Source: Shimia sp040225985
Lineage (GTDB): Bacteria; Pseudomonadota; Alphaproteobacteria; Rhodobacterales; Rhodobacteraceae
DNA length: 64,000 bases
Direction: 5' to 3'
NCBI RefSeq assembly: GCF_040225985.1
Contig: NZ_JBBPEU010000005.1
Span: 186,001-250,000 of the forward strand
In this document: positions 1 to 8,935 of the stretch, piece after piece
Layout of the letters: the number at the start of each line of letters is the position of its first letter
How positions within the stretch are numbered: position 1 is the stretch's first letter
Made by a program: the position numbers and the translations under genes
The notes under the pieces: model-generated
What the model was told of the DNA's origin: nothing
The model's database searches: none
What the model saw: the letters and a program-made list of their open reading frames with translations, nothing else

Positions 1-283
1 TCCCCTTGACCTTACGGCGGCCTTGAGAGTCCGTGTACTCTTTGGCCGGCTTGGTCACCATGGTAAAGCCGTTGTAGTGAAGCCAGTCCACCAGCGGTCT
101 GATCGGAGAATATTCGTCATTCTCGAGCAGTGCGGTGTAGTAAAACGCGCGCAGCAGTTTGCCACGGCGCATAAACTCTTGGCGCAACAGTTTGTAATCG
201 ATATCAAACCCGAGCGACTTGGCCGCTGCGTATAGATTCGAACCGTCGATGAACAGCGCAAGCCGTTCGTCCTTGTAAAACAT
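1..283 (-). CDS. NYN-domain (LabA/DUF88-like) protein, 5' part
   Basis: The start and first 94 codons of a minus-strand gene lie here; the rest runs off the left edge. The start is an ATG preceded by a GAGG ribosome site 6 bases upstream. The protein opens MFYKDERLALFIDGSNLYAA; the acidic FIDGSNLY motif is the hallmark of the NYN (PIN-like) nuclease fold of the LabA/DUF88 family. Members of this family are thought to cleave or bind RNA with a metal-binding aspartate cluster, of which only the first Asp is visible. It is transcribed away from folK, so the 148 bases between them should carry two promoters. The family call is firm; the substrate is unknown. Confidence 0.8.
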   Translation of the reverse strand, partial: MFYKDERLALFIDGSNLYAAAKSLGFDIDYKLLRQEFMRRGKLLRAFYYTALLENDEYSPIRPLVDWLHYNGFTMVTKPAKEYTDSQGRRKVKG

Positions 284-431
284 TTTATTCCTCTCTGATT
301 TGATGCGCCCGATAAAGTCCCGTGAGTGTAAAATGGTGGGCACACCGCATCCCTAAAGTTAGTGAAAAACTCCACACCTGCAAGCAAATCTGCGCCAAAT
401 TGCCGCCACCGTGAACGAAAGGGCTTAAAAA

Positions 432-992
432 GTGAATAATATCTGGTTGTTGGCCCTTGGGGGGAATCTGCCGTCCGCGATTGGCGGTCCAGAAGTGACG
501 CTAAAGAGCGCCTGCGCGTCGTTACGTCAGTTCAATCTTAAGCTGTGCAAAGTGAGTCGTTTTTATGAAACACCTTGCTTCCCTCCGGGCGCCGGGCCGG
601 ACTATATCAATGCGGCGGCGATGGTCGAAACACCGCTGGATGCGCATGATATGCTGGCGGTTCTGCATGAAGTCGAAGCCGAGTTTGGGCGGGAACGGGA
701 TCAGCGCTGGGGCATGAGAACCCTCGACATTGACTTGATCGGGGGGCAGGACTTGGTGTTGCCTGATCCGGAAACGCACCGAAAGTGGACGTCGCTGCCG
801 CCACAGGAACAGGTGCGCGCCACCCCGGACCAGTTGATTTTGCCGCATCCGCGATTGCAGGATCGGGCCTTTGTGTTGGTCCCGCTCAATGACATTGCGC
901 CCGACTGGGTACATCCGGCGACCGGGCGCTCGGTTTCCGAGATGTTGGCAGCCTTGCCCGAAAGCGACAGAAAAGCCGTCATTCCCCTGTGA
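432..992 (+). CDS. folK: 2-amino-4-hydroxy-6-hydroxymethyldihydropteridine diphosphokinase
   Basis: FolK transfers pyrophosphate from ATP to 6-hydroxymethyl-7,8-dihydropterin, the step before dihydropteroate synthase in folate synthesis; cytosolic. The 186-residue length fits the family. The N-terminal ALGGNLP motif and the signature RWGMRTLDIDLIGG around residue 95, which supplies the Mg/ATP-binding aspartates, are both present. Start is GTG at 432 with AAAGGG about 8 bases upstream. It stands alone in front of rpoZ (76-base gap), the usual neighbour in Rhodobacteraceae. Identity is secure. Confidence 0.95.
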   Translation: MNNIWLLALGGNLPSAIGGPEVTLKSACASLRQFNLKLCKVSRFYETPCFPPGAGPDYINAAAMVETPLDAHDMLAVLHEVEAEFGRERDQRWGMRTLDIDLIGGQDLVLPDPETHRKWTSLPPQEQVRATPDQLILPHPRLQDRAFVLVPLNDIAPDWVHPATGRSVSEMLAALPESDRKAVIPL

Positions 993-1000
993 TTCAGTGC

Positions 1001-1029
1001 TTGTATTCACCGGGAAATCCTCATAGATA
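1001..1029 (+). promoter_or_regulatory. Possible rpoZ promoter
   Basis: In the folK-rpoZ gap, TTGTAT (1001-1006) and TAGATA (1024-1029) are spaced 17 bases apart, a weak sigma70-like pair. The pair sits inside a 7-base inverted repeat, GATTCAG (991-997) with CTGAATC (1038-1044). Match to consensus is poor (4/6 and 3/6), so this is tentative. Confidence 0.25.
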
Positions 1030-1068
1030 CACGGTTTCTGAATCGCTGCAGACAAATTGGAGTAGTCC

Positions 1069-1422
1069 ATGGCCCGCGTGACCGTTGAAGATTGCGTCGA
1101 CAAAGTACCGAACCGCTTTGAGCTGGTGATGCTCGCCGCGCACCGCGCACGTGAGATCTCTGCCGGCGCACCGATCACGGTTGACCGCGACAACGACAAG
1201 AACCCTGTTGTCAGCCTGCGCGAAATTGCCGACGAAACCCAGACTGCCGACGAACTGCGCGAGCGTCTGATCGAAAGCAACCAGACCCAGATCGAAGTCG
1301 ACGAGCCAGAAGAAGATCGTATGGCTCTGTTGATGGGCGCAGAAAACGACGCCCCTGCCGAAGACGATATGTCCGAGGAAATGTTGCTTCGCCAGCTTAT
1401 GGAAGCCCAGGGTCAAGGCTAA
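1069..1422 (+). CDS. rpoZ: DNA-directed RNA polymerase omega subunit
   Basis: Omega is the small RNA polymerase subunit that helps assemble beta' and forms one ppGpp-binding site. The N-terminal 60 residues (MARVTVEDCVDKVPNRFELV, then AAHRAREISAGA) are the conserved omega fold. The acidic C-terminal tail (residues 85-117) is longer than in E. coli, as is usual in alphaproteobacteria. The ATG has GGAG six bases upstream. It is directly upstream of the ppGpp synthetase gene, so the alarmone enzyme and one of its receptors are neighbours. Confidence 0.96.
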   Translation: MARVTVEDCVDKVPNRFELVMLAAHRAREISAGAPITVDRDNDKNPVVSLREIADETQTADELRERLIESNQTQIEVDEPEEDRMALLMGAENDAPAEDDMSEEMLLRQLMEAQGQG

Positions 1423-1441
1423 GCTGGGTGGGCTCGCGTTG

Positions 1442-3568
1442 ATGATCTCTGCTGACGAACTCGTCGATCACGTTCGCGCCTACAACCCGAAAACAAATGA
1501 AAAACTCATTCGTGAGGCCTATGATTTCGGCCTTGCGATGCATGAAGGGCAGTATCGTCACTCGGGCGAGCCCTATTTCACCCACCCCATCGAAGTCGCC
1601 TATATCCTCGCGGAGCAGCAACTGGACGATGCCACCGTCGTCACGGCGCTTCTTCACGACACAATTGAAGACACCAAAGCATCGTACTCCGAGGTGTCAA
1701 AGCGATTCGGAGACGAGGTGGCGATGCTGGTCGATGGCGTGACCAAGCTGACCAACCTGCAACTGTCGTCTACAGAAACCAAGCAGGCTGAAAACTTCCG
1801 CAAACTGTTCATGGCCATGTCCAAGGACCTCAGAGTCATCCTGGTCAAGTTGGCCGACCGTTTGCACAATATGCGCACCATCAAGGCGATGCGGCCTGAA
1901 AAACAGGTGATCAAGGCGCGCGAGACTATGGATATCTATGCTCCGCTGGCCGGGCGTATGGGTATGCAATGGATGCGCGAAGAACTTGAGGATCTTGCCT
2001 TCAAGGTTTTGAATCCCGAAGGTCGCGCCAGCATCATGCGCCGCTTCATCACGTTGCAGAAGGAAACGGGCGACGTGATTGAGCGGATCACCAAGGATAT
2101 GCGCACGGAACTAACCAAGGCGGGCATCAAGGCCAAGGTCGTGGGCCGCGCCAAGAAACCCTATTCAATCTGGCGCAAGATGCAGGCCAAGGATCAGGGC
2201 TTTAGTCGCTTGTCCGACATTTATGGGTTCCGCATCATCACCGAGAGCGAGACCGATTGCTATGCCGTGCTCGGCGCGATCCACCAACGCTGGCGCGCAG
2301 TTCCTGGTCGTTTCAAGGACTATATCAGCCAGCCGAAGTCAAACGGCTATCGATCGATTCACACCACGGTGTCTGGTCGCAACGGGCGCAGGGTCGAGGT
2401 GCAAATCCGCACCCAGCAGATGCATGATGTGGCGGAGTCCGGCGTGGCGGCGCATTGGTCCTACAAAGACGGGGTGCGCGGTGAAAACCCGTTTGCCGTC
2501 GATCCGGTCAGCTGGGTCAGTTCGCTGACCGAACAGTTTGACGACGAAGACCACGATTCGTTTCTCGAGGCTGTCAAACTCGAGATGTACGCCGACAAGG
2601 TGTTCTGCTTCACGCCCAAGGGCGAGGTGGTCAAGCTTCCGCGCGGGGCGACTCCGCTGGATTTTGCCTATGCCATTCACACGCGGATCGGCAACGCCTG
2701 CGTTGGGGCCAAGATCGACCATATGCGCGTGCCGCTCTGGACCCGGATCAAGAACGGCCAGTCGGTCGAGATCATCACCGCGGCAGGGCAAATCCCGCAG
2801 GCGACGTGGTTGGATATCGCCACGACGGGCAAAGCGAAAACCGCCATTCGGCGTGCCCTGCGCGAGGTCGATCGCGAAAGGTTCATGAAACTTGGTCGTG
2901 AACTTGCCCGTGCTGCGTTCGAGCATGTCGGCAAGACCGTCACTGATCGCATTCTGGATACGGCAGCCAAACAACTGCGCATTGATGATCGCGACGAACT
3001 TCTGGCGCGTCTTGGCAGCGCAGAGATCGTGGCGGATGCAGTGGTCAAGGCCGTGTATCCCGAACTGGTCAAGGACGAACGCGAAGCCGTCGCTTCGGAT
3101 CGGGCTGTGATTGGTCTTTCGGACGGGCAGAGTTTCCATCGTGCTCAATGCTGTCAGCCTTTGCCCGGTGAGCGTATCGTCGGCATCACCTATCGCGGCG
3201 AAGGCGTGGTGGTACACGCCATCGACTGTGAATCACTCAGCAATTACGAAGAACAACCCGAGCGTTGGCTTGATCTGCATTGGCATTCCGGCCAGCATCA
3301 GGCGATTTATGACGTCACTTTGGAAATGACGATCGGAAATGACGCTGGGGTACTGGGACGTATTTGCACATTGATTGGCGAGCACAAGGCCAATATCTCG
3401 GATCTTGAGTTCATGGATAGGAAGCCCGATTTCTTCCGGTTGCACATCCACGTAGAGCTGCGGGACGCTGAACATCTGCATTCGTTGATGCTGGCGCTCG
3501 AAGCGGAAAGTGACGTGGCCGAGATTGCAAGACACCGGGATCCTGCCAAAGCACGCAAGCCGGCCTAG
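1442..3568 (+). CDS. rel: Bifunctional (p)ppGpp synthetase/hydrolase (RelA/SpoT family)
   Basis: Makes and degrades the stringent-response alarmone (p)ppGpp. The 708 residues show the full long-RSH layout. An HD hydrolase comes first (HPIEVAYIL near 48, then the HD pair at 72-73 in LLHDTIEDT). The synthetase follows (RAKKPYSIWRKM, SDIYGFRIIT, YRSIHTTV near 300), then a TGS domain (VFCFTPKGEVVKLPRGATPL near 390) and a C-terminal ACT domain. The RFKD loop is the RxKD type found in bifunctional enzymes, and the HD residues are intact, so both activities are expected. I use the ATG at 1442 rather than the TTG just before it. It is the only long RSH gene in the window. Confidence 0.95.
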   Translation: MISADELVDHVRAYNPKTNEKLIREAYDFGLAMHEGQYRHSGEPYFTHPIEVAYILAEQQLDDATVVTALLHDTIEDTKASYSEVSKRFGDEVAMLVDGVTKLTNLQLSSTETKQAENFRKLFMAMSKDLRVILVKLADRLHNMRTIKAMRPEKQVIKARETMDIYAPLAGRMGMQWMREELEDLAFKVLNPEGRASIMRRFITLQKETGDVIERITKDMRTELTKAGIKAKVVGRAKKPYSIWRKMQAKDQGFSRLSDIYGFRIITESETDCYAVLGAIHQRWRAVPGRFKDYISQPKSNGYRSIHTTVSGRNGRRVEVQIRTQQMHDVAESGVAAHWSYKDGVRGENPFAVDPVSWVSSLTEQFDDEDHDSFLEAVKLEMYADKVFCFTPKGEVVKLPRGATPLDFAYAIHTRIGNACVGAKIDHMRVPLWTRIKNGQSVEIITAAGQIPQATWLDIATTGKAKTAIRRALREVDRERFMKLGRELARAAFEHVGKTVTDRILDTAAKQLRIDDRDELLARLGSAEIVADAVVKAVYPELVKDEREAVASDRAVIGLSDGQSFHRAQCCQPLPGERIVGITYRGEGVVVHAIDCESLSNYEEQPERWLDLHWHSGQHQAIYDVTLEMTIGNDAGVLGRICTLIGEHKANISDLEFMDRKPDFFRLHIHVELRDAEHLHSLMLALEAESDVAEIARHRDPAKARKPA

Positions 3569-3590
3569 CGCCCCATCGAGGAACCGCCCT

Positions 3591-4256
3591 GTGGTATTCA
3601 AACGCCGGGACAGACGAAGCGTTTTGAAGGTCATCTCGGATGGAGTCTATCCAAAGGGCGGTTGGACGCGGGCTTTCCACTATGTCAAACACCGGCTGCG
3701 GCGCCTGCCCGGCACGCCCGAATTCATCGCGCGGGGTATTTGGGCTGGTGTGTTCACGACCTTCACCCCTTTTTACGGGTTGCATTTCGTGGTTGCGGCC
3801 CTGATCGCAAGGGTCATAAACGGCAATCTTCTGGCGGCCTTGCTGGCAACCTTTTTCGGCAACCCACTGACCTATCTGCCCATCGGGGTTGTTTCGTTGA
3901 AAACGGGCCACTTCCTGTTGGGGACAGAATTCCAGGAAGGCGAAAAACAGTCCTTGGCCAGCAAGTTTGCCAATGCCGGCGCTGATCTCTGGCACAACTT
4001 TGTCGCCATGTTCACCGATCACGAGATGGACTGGACGGGGCTGTCGATCTTTTTTGATGAAGTGTTTTTTCCCTATATGGTCGGCGGCATCATTCCCGGT
4101 ATCATCACGGGCACAATTGCCTATTACCTGAGCGTGCCCGTGATCCGTGCCTACCAGAAACGGCGGGCCGCTAAGTTCCGCAGGAAAGTCGCCGCCGCGC
4201 AGGCCAAGGCACAGCAAGCCAGCGCCAAACACAAGGCCATGCCGCCAAAGAACTAA
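3591..4256 (+). CDS. DUF2062 membrane protein
   Basis: A 221-residue protein with the DUF2062 core: GIWAGVFTTFTPFYGLH, a membrane segment, then LATFFGNPLTYLPIG, and a third hydrophobic stretch near residue 170 (PYMVGGIIPGIITGTIAYYL). The C-terminus is a Lys/Ala/Gln-rich cytoplasmic tail. The function of DUF2062 is not established. The start is GTG at 3591 with GAGG nine bases upstream; an in-frame upstream start would overlap the rel coding region. The conserved position between rel and pdxJ is typical of Rhodobacteraceae. Confidence 0.85.
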   Translation: MVFKRRDRRSVLKVISDGVYPKGGWTRAFHYVKHRLRRLPGTPEFIARGIWAGVFTTFTPFYGLHFVVAALIARVINGNLLAALLATFFGNPLTYLPIGVVSLKTGHFLLGTEFQEGEKQSLASKFANAGADLWHNFVAMFTDHEMDWTGLSIFFDEVFFPYMVGGIIPGIITGTIAYYLSVPVIRAYQKRRAAKFRRKVAAAQAKAQQASAKHKAMPPKN

Positions 4257-4325
4257 GATTCCGGTTTTCTCCACACGCGAGGCGCACTAGGTTCGCGGCA
4301 AGGACTTTCTAGGAGCGGAAAAGCA

Positions 4326-5066
4326 ATGCTGCGACTTGGTGTGAATATCGATCATGTGGCTACGGTTCGGAACGCGCGGGGCGGGGCCTATCCCGATCCG
4401 GTGCGCGCCGCTAAGCTGGCGGAAGAGGCCGGAGCAGACGGGATCACGGCGCATTTGCGCGAAGACCGGCGTCATATTCAGGATGATGACATCGATGGCC
4501 TGATGAAGGCGCTGACGGTCCCGCTTAATTTCGAGATGGCCGCCACGGACGAGATGCAAGCGATTGCTCTGCGCCACAAGCCTCACGCCGTGTGCATCGT
4601 GCCAGAAAAGCGCGAAGAACGGACCACCGAAGGCGGTCTGGAGGTCTCACGCGAGGAAAACAGACTGGCCCATTTCATTGCGCCATTGCGCGAGGCCGGG
4701 TGCCGGGTGTCCATTTTTATCGCAGCAGATCAGGCCCAGATTGAGGCCGCCAACCGCATCGGGGCCGAGGTGATCGAATTACACACCGGTGCCTATTGCG
4801 ACTTTCACGCCGAGGGCCGGTTTGATGAACGCGACGCGGAACTGGCGCGCCTGCGTGAGATGGCGACCTTCGCCCATTCGCTTGGCCTTGAGGTGCACGC
4901 GGGTCACGGCCTGTCCTATGACACGGTTCAACCGATTGCGGCGATGCCCGAAGTCATGGAATTGAACATCGGACACTTCCTGATCGGCGAAGCGATCTTT
5001 GCCGGTCTCGACCCCGCTATCCGCGAAATGCGCCGCCTGATGGATGCTGCCAGAGGCAGTCAGTGA
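4326..5066 (+). CDS. pdxJ: Pyridoxine 5'-phosphate synthase
   Basis: PdxJ condenses 1-deoxyxylulose 5-phosphate with 3-amino-2-oxopropyl phosphate to pyridoxine 5'-phosphate, the last ring-forming step of DXP-dependent vitamin B6 synthesis. The 246 residues begin LRLGVNIDHVATVRNARGG and contain ADGITAHLREDRRHI and CIVPEKREERTTEGG, all diagnostic of the TIM-barrel PdxJ family; the phosphate loop GHGLSYDTV lies near residue 195. AGGAG precedes the ATG by about 10 bases. acpS follows 58 bases later, as in many alphaproteobacteria. Confidence 0.96.
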   Translation: MLRLGVNIDHVATVRNARGGAYPDPVRAAKLAEEAGADGITAHLREDRRHIQDDDIDGLMKALTVPLNFEMAATDEMQAIALRHKPHAVCIVPEKREERTTEGGLEVSREENRLAHFIAPLREAGCRVSIFIAADQAQIEAANRIGAEVIELHTGAYCDFHAEGRFDERDAELARLREMATFAHSLGLEVHAGHGLSYDTVQPIAAMPEVMELNIGHFLIGEAIFAGLDPAIREMRRLMDAARGSQ

Positions 5067-5124
5067 AACGCGTGTTCGAGGCACTCCAATTCAAGGAACG
5101 GGGTTGCCAAAAAGGGGGCTTTTT

Positions 5125-5538
5125 ATGATCCTCGGCATTGGCACCGACCTCGCGAATATCGACCGCGTTGCCCGCACGCTTGACCGATTCGGGGACCGGT
5201 TTCGCAACCGTGTCTTCACCGATATTGAACAGGCCAAAGCGGCACGGCGCCGGGATGAGGCGGGCACCTATGCCAAACGCTGGGCTGCGAAAGAGGCCTG
5301 TTCCAAGGCGTTGGGCACCGGATTGGCGATGGGCATCGCATGGAAAGACATGTCCGTTTCCAACATGCGTACCGGTCAGCCCGTGATGCATGTGACAGGC
5401 TGGGCCGCTGAACGTCTCAAGGAAATGACCCCCGTAGGCCATGAGGCGATCATCCATGTCACGCTGACGGATGACCACCCCTGGGCACAGGCCTTTGTCG
5501 TAATCGAGGCGCGTCCGATTGGTCGGGTTGACTCCTGA
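5125..5538 (+). CDS. acpS: Holo-[acyl-carrier-protein] synthase
   Basis: AcpS moves 4'-phosphopantetheine from CoA to apo-ACP, switching on fatty acid synthesis. The 137-residue frame starts MILGIGTDLANIDR, where the aspartate of GTD binds Mg, and carries RWAAKEACSKALGTG near residue 50 with the second metal ligand Glu. The ATG at 5125 follows AAAGGGGG; an upstream in-frame start would overlap pdxJ and add a non-homologous leader. Length and motifs match the family. Confidence 0.95.
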   Translation: MILGIGTDLANIDRVARTLDRFGDRFRNRVFTDIEQAKAARRRDEAGTYAKRWAAKEACSKALGTGLAMGIAWKDMSVSNMRTGQPVMHVTGWAAERLKEMTPVGHEAIIHVTLTDDHPWAQAFVVIEARPIGRVDS

Positions 5539-5584
5539 CCTGCCGCGCCGCATGTAACGCTGAAATTCCTATCGGAGAGAACAA

Positions 5585-6421
5585 ATGGCAGCCGAGGCAA
5601 AGAAATCGGGCGGGTTCATGGAAACGGTCAAGACCATCTTCTGGGCTCTTGTCATCGCCGGTGTGTTCCGGTCCCTGTTTTTCCAGCCCTTCTGGATCCC
5701 GTCCGGTTCGATGAAGGATACCCTGTTGATCGGGGATTTCGTCTTTGTAAACAAAATGTCTTATGGCTATTCCTATGCCTCTTGCCCCTCTATCCGCATT
5801 CCGGCCATTGGCGTGAATATCGACGCCAAGAACATCTGCGGTGTCTTTGACGGGGACAACACCCGGCTTTTCGGCTCGGAACCTGAACGGGGGGATGTCG
5901 TAGTCTTCCGCCATCCCTTGACTGGCTTTGACTACATCAAGCGTCTCGTGGGCCTGCCCGGTGAAACCATTCAGGTTAAGGCGGGCGTGCTGCATATCAA
6001 TGGCGAACCGGTCAAGCTGGAAGATGGTGGCGTGTTCGAAGAAGTTGCGGGACCGCAGGGGCCGCAGGGCCTGCGCCCGCGCTGTGAAAACGGCCCGGTG
6101 GGCGACGGGGGCGTGTGCCTCAAATCGCGCCAGTATGAAACCTTGCCGGGTGGACGCACACATTCAATTCTGAATATCGCGAACCAGCCGACAGACAACA
6201 CAGGCGTCTATACGGTGCCGGAAGGGCACTATTTCTTTATGGGCGACAACCGTGATAATTCGACCGACAGCCGCACCCCTCGCGTCGCGCGTGGGGTCGG
6301 GTTCGTGCCCTATGAGAATCTGATCGGCCGCGCAGACCGCGTGATGTTCTCGTCCGCAGGGCGATCCATGTTCTTTTTCTGGACTTGGCGCAGCGACAGG
6401 TTCTTCAAGGCGGTCGAATGA
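5585..6421 (+). CDS. lepB: Signal peptidase I
   Basis: Membrane-anchored leader peptidase that removes signal peptides from Sec and Tat exports. One N-terminal membrane anchor (residues 16-34) is followed by the catalytic serine in PSGSMKDTL, the catalytic lysine in DYIKRLVGLPGE, and the late box MGDNRDNSTDSR. An insertion of about 40 residues (GYSYASCPSIR to SEPERGD) between the Ser and Lys boxes contains a Cys pair, as seen in other Rhodobacteraceae. The stop overlaps the rnc start (ATGA), so the two are translationally coupled. Confidence 0.95.
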   Translation: MAAEAKKSGGFMETVKTIFWALVIAGVFRSLFFQPFWIPSGSMKDTLLIGDFVFVNKMSYGYSYASCPSIRIPAIGVNIDAKNICGVFDGDNTRLFGSEPERGDVVVFRHPLTGFDYIKRLVGLPGETIQVKAGVLHINGEPVKLEDGGVFEEVAGPQGPQGLRPRCENGPVGDGGVCLKSRQYETLPGGRTHSILNIANQPTDNTGVYTVPEGHYFFMGDNRDNSTDSRTPRVARGVGFVPYENLIGRADRVMFSSAGRSMFFFWTWRSDRFFKAVE

Positions 6422-7098
6422 AGTTATCTGCCGATCTGAAAGCACTTCAGAAACGCATCGGGCACGAGTTTTCAAGGCCTGAACTCTTGGTGCGGGCTGT
6501 GACACATTCCTCCATGTCCTCGCCGACCCGTGACGACAACCAGAGACTGGAATTTCTGGGTGACCGCGTTCTGGGGCTGGTCATGGCCGAGGCGCTTTTG
6601 TCGCAAGATCGCGCTGCGACCGAGGGCCAGCTGGCCCCACGATTCAATGCTTTGGTGCGCAAAGAAGCCTGTGCCGATGTGGCCCGCGAAATTGCCTTAG
6701 GGGACGCAATGAAGCTTGGCAGGTCCGAAATGATGTCGGGTGGCCGCCGCAAACAGGCCCTGCTTGGCGACGCGATGGAGGCCCTCATCGCTGCCGTCTA
6801 TCTGGATGCGGGGTTCGAGACCGCAAAACAGATGGTCGTCCGCCTATGGGGGGATCGCGTGACCAAGGTCGAGGCCGACGCCCGCGATCCCAAAACCTCG
6901 CTTCAGGAATGGGCGCAGGCCCGCGGGCTGAAGCCACCAACCTACGAAACGGTGGCACGGACGGGTCCCGATCATGCCCCCGTTTTCCGGATTTCCGTTA
7001 CGCTTGAAACCGGGCAAAGCACCGAGGCGGCGGACAATTCCAAACGCAAAGCCGAGCAGGCCGCGGCCAAGGCACTGCTTGCCCAGCTTCAGAGCTGA
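6418..7098 (+). CDS. rnc: Ribonuclease III
   Basis: Double-strand-specific endoribonuclease for rRNA and mRNA processing. The 226 residues contain the RNase III signature NQRLEFLGDRVLGLV near 40-54, the second acidic cluster in LLGDAMEALIAAVYLD near 115-130, and a C-terminal dsRNA-binding domain (DPKTSLQEWAQ to KRKAEQAAAKALL). The ATG overlaps the lepB stop by four bases. The lepB-rnc-era grouping is ancient and widespread; here a DMT permease is inserted before era. Confidence 0.96.
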   Translation: MKLSADLKALQKRIGHEFSRPELLVRAVTHSSMSSPTRDDNQRLEFLGDRVLGLVMAEALLSQDRAATEGQLAPRFNALVRKEACADVAREIALGDAMKLGRSEMMSGGRRKQALLGDAMEALIAAVYLDAGFETAKQMVVRLWGDRVTKVEADARDPKTSLQEWAQARGLKPPTYETVARTGPDHAPVFRISVTLETGQSTEAADNSKRKAEQAAAKALLAQLQS

Positions 7099-7103
7099 CT
7101 GGC

Positions 7104-7985
7104 ATGTCCGACAATTTACGCGGCAGCCTTGCCATGGTGCTGTCCATGGCGGCCTTTGCGGTTGAGGACGCCTTACTCAAATTCGCGATGCAAACCGTCC
7201 CGACCAGCTTTGTCCTGCTGATCTTTGGCGCGGTTGGCCTAAATCTGTTCGCGGCCCTGTCCAGGCGCGCGCAAGAGCCGGTCTTTCATCCGGCCATCCT
7301 GTCACCTGCGATGATCATACGGTCCGGTTGTGAATTGGCAGGGCGGTTGTTTTTCTTCCTCGCACTGGCCTTTTCGCCGCTGTCCAGCACCACAGCGATC
7401 CTTCAATCCGCGCCACTTGTCGTGACTTTGGGCGCTGTTCTGTTCTTAGGTGCCCATGTAGGTCCGCGACGGTGGGTCGCGATGGCGGTCGGCTTTGTTG
7501 GGGTCCTTCTAATCGTCCGTCCGGCCCCCGCCAGTTTCGAAATCGCATCCATCTTTGCCGTGCTCGCAACACTGGGGTTTTCTGGCCGTGACCTTGCCAC
7601 GAGCATCAGCCCCAAAACCATGTCCAGCAACCAGTTGGGGACGCTGGGATTTGCGGTTCTGATCCTTGCGGGGATCATCCTGTTTCCGTTCCAAGGCCTG
7701 CCCGAAAGCCCGATCAACCCTGTGCATGTTTTGGTTGTTGCGGGCACAACGCTGGTGGGTGTGTTGGCCTATACGACCCTGACCGTGGCCATGCGCACCG
7801 GTGATATCGCGGTGGTGACGCCATTTCGGTATTCACGCATGTTGTTCGCGCTGGTGTTCGCGATCTTCTGGTTTGGCGAACGCCCCGATCCCCTGATGAT
7901 CGTTGGCACCACCCTGATCGTGGCAAGCGGGCTGTACACATTGATGCGCAGCGGGGGCAAAATCCCATCTGGCCCCAGGCCCTGA
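7104..7985 (+). CDS. EamA/DMT-family permease
   Basis: A 293-residue integral membrane protein with about ten hydrophobic segments arranged as two EamA repeats (first near residues 8-140, second near 150-285), the drug/metabolite transporter fold. The substrate cannot be read from sequence; relatives export amino acids, nucleobases or other small metabolites. It begins six bases after rnc, so it is part of the same transcript, and era follows after 41 bases. An acidic residue in the first segment (VEDALLKFA) is notable. Family call firm, role unknown. Confidence 0.85.
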   Translation: MSDNLRGSLAMVLSMAAFAVEDALLKFAMQTVPTSFVLLIFGAVGLNLFAALSRRAQEPVFHPAILSPAMIIRSGCELAGRLFFFLALAFSPLSSTTAILQSAPLVVTLGAVLFLGAHVGPRRWVAMAVGFVGVLLIVRPAPASFEIASIFAVLATLGFSGRDLATSISPKTMSSNQLGTLGFAVLILAGIILFPFQGLPESPINPVHVLVVAGTTLVGVLAYTTLTVAMRTGDIAVVTPFRYSRMLFALVFAIFWFGERPDPLMIVGTTLIVASGLYTLMRSGGKIPSGPRP

Positions 7986-8026
7986 AACCCTGTAAACCCA
8001 AGGCTTGCAATGTCTGAGGAATGCCC

Positions 8027-8935
8027 ATGACCACCCGCGCCGGATTCGTCGCCCTGATAGGAGAGCCCAATGCAGGGAAATCCACCCTGACCAACCGCAT
8101 GGTAGGGGCCAAGGTGTCGATCGTCACTCACAAGGTTCAAACCACCCGTGCGCGCATTCGAGGTGTTGCGCTGGAAGGGGACAGCCAGATCGTGTTTGTG
8201 GACACGCCCGGCCTGTTCCGGCCGCGCCGTCGTCTGGACCGCGCCATGGTGGCCGCCGCTTGGGGCGGGGCCGCCGATGCTGATGTGATTGTGCTAATGG
8301 TCGAGGCGCATCGCGGCGTGACCGAAGGCGTCGAGCGCATTCTCGAAGGGCTTTCGGAACTGCCCAAGGGGCGCACCATCGCGCTGGCCATCAACAAGAT
8401 CGACAAGGTCGAGTCCGAAAGGCTCTTGGGCCTAGCCAAAGACTTGAACGATCGTTTCGAATTTGCCGAAACCTTCATGATTTCCGCAGAAAAGGGGCAT
8501 GGCGCGGATCACCTGAAAACATGGCTGGCTGAACAGCTTCCCGAAGGGCCGTGGCTTTATCCCGAGGACCAGATCGCAGACCTGCCGATGCGGATGATCG
8601 CGGCCGAGATCACGCGCGAAAAGCTGACCCTGCGTTTGCATCAGGAACTGCCCTACCAATTGACCGTCGAGACCGAAAACTGGGAAGAGCGCAAAGACGG
8701 GTCGGCCAAGATTGACCAGTTGATTTACGTTATGCGCGACGGTCACAAGGGCATCGTGCTTGGCAACCGCGGCGAAACGATCAAGGCTGTCTCGAAAGCC
8801 GCGCGAGAGGAACTGGAAGAGTTTCTGGGCCGTCGCGTCCACCTGTTCCTTCAGGTCAAGGTACGCCCGAACTGGCTTGAGGAAAAGGAACGCTATTCCG
8901 AGATGGGGCTCGATTTCCGTGACGGGAACAAATGA
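8027..8935 (+). CDS. era: GTPase Era
   Basis: Era is a GTPase that binds the 3' end of 16S rRNA during 30S subunit maturation. G1 is GEPNAGKST, G3 is DTPGLF, G4 is NKIDK, and the C-terminal KH domain has the GNRG loop (near residue 243) followed by LFLQVKVRPNW. GAGGA ends seven bases before the ATG at 8027; the ATG at 8021 would be one base from it, so the later start is chosen. The stop overlaps the next gene by ATGA. 302 residues, normal length. Confidence 0.96.
   Translation: MTTRAGFVALIGEPNAGKSTLTNRMVGAKVSIVTHKVQTTRARIRGVALEGDSQIVFVDTPGLFRPRRRLDRAMVAAAWGGAADADVIVLMVEAHRGVTEGVERILEGLSELPKGRTIALAINKIDKVESERLLGLAKDLNDRFEFAETFMISAEKGHGADHLKTWLAEQLPEGPWLYPEDQIADLPMRMIAAEITREKLTLRLHQELPYQLTVETENWEERKDGSAKIDQLIYVMRDGHKGIVLGNRGETIKAVSKAAREELEEFLGRRVHLFLQVKVRPNWLEEKERYSEMGLDFRDGNK

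Noticed and set aside
522..1280. Long open frame antisense to folK and rpoZ
   Set aside because: It is an antisense mirror of well-supported genes, with no recognisable domain or ribosome site.
2339..3217. A 292-codon minus-strand frame inside rel
   Set aside because: Antisense to the conserved TGS region; low-complexity, no motif, no promoter.
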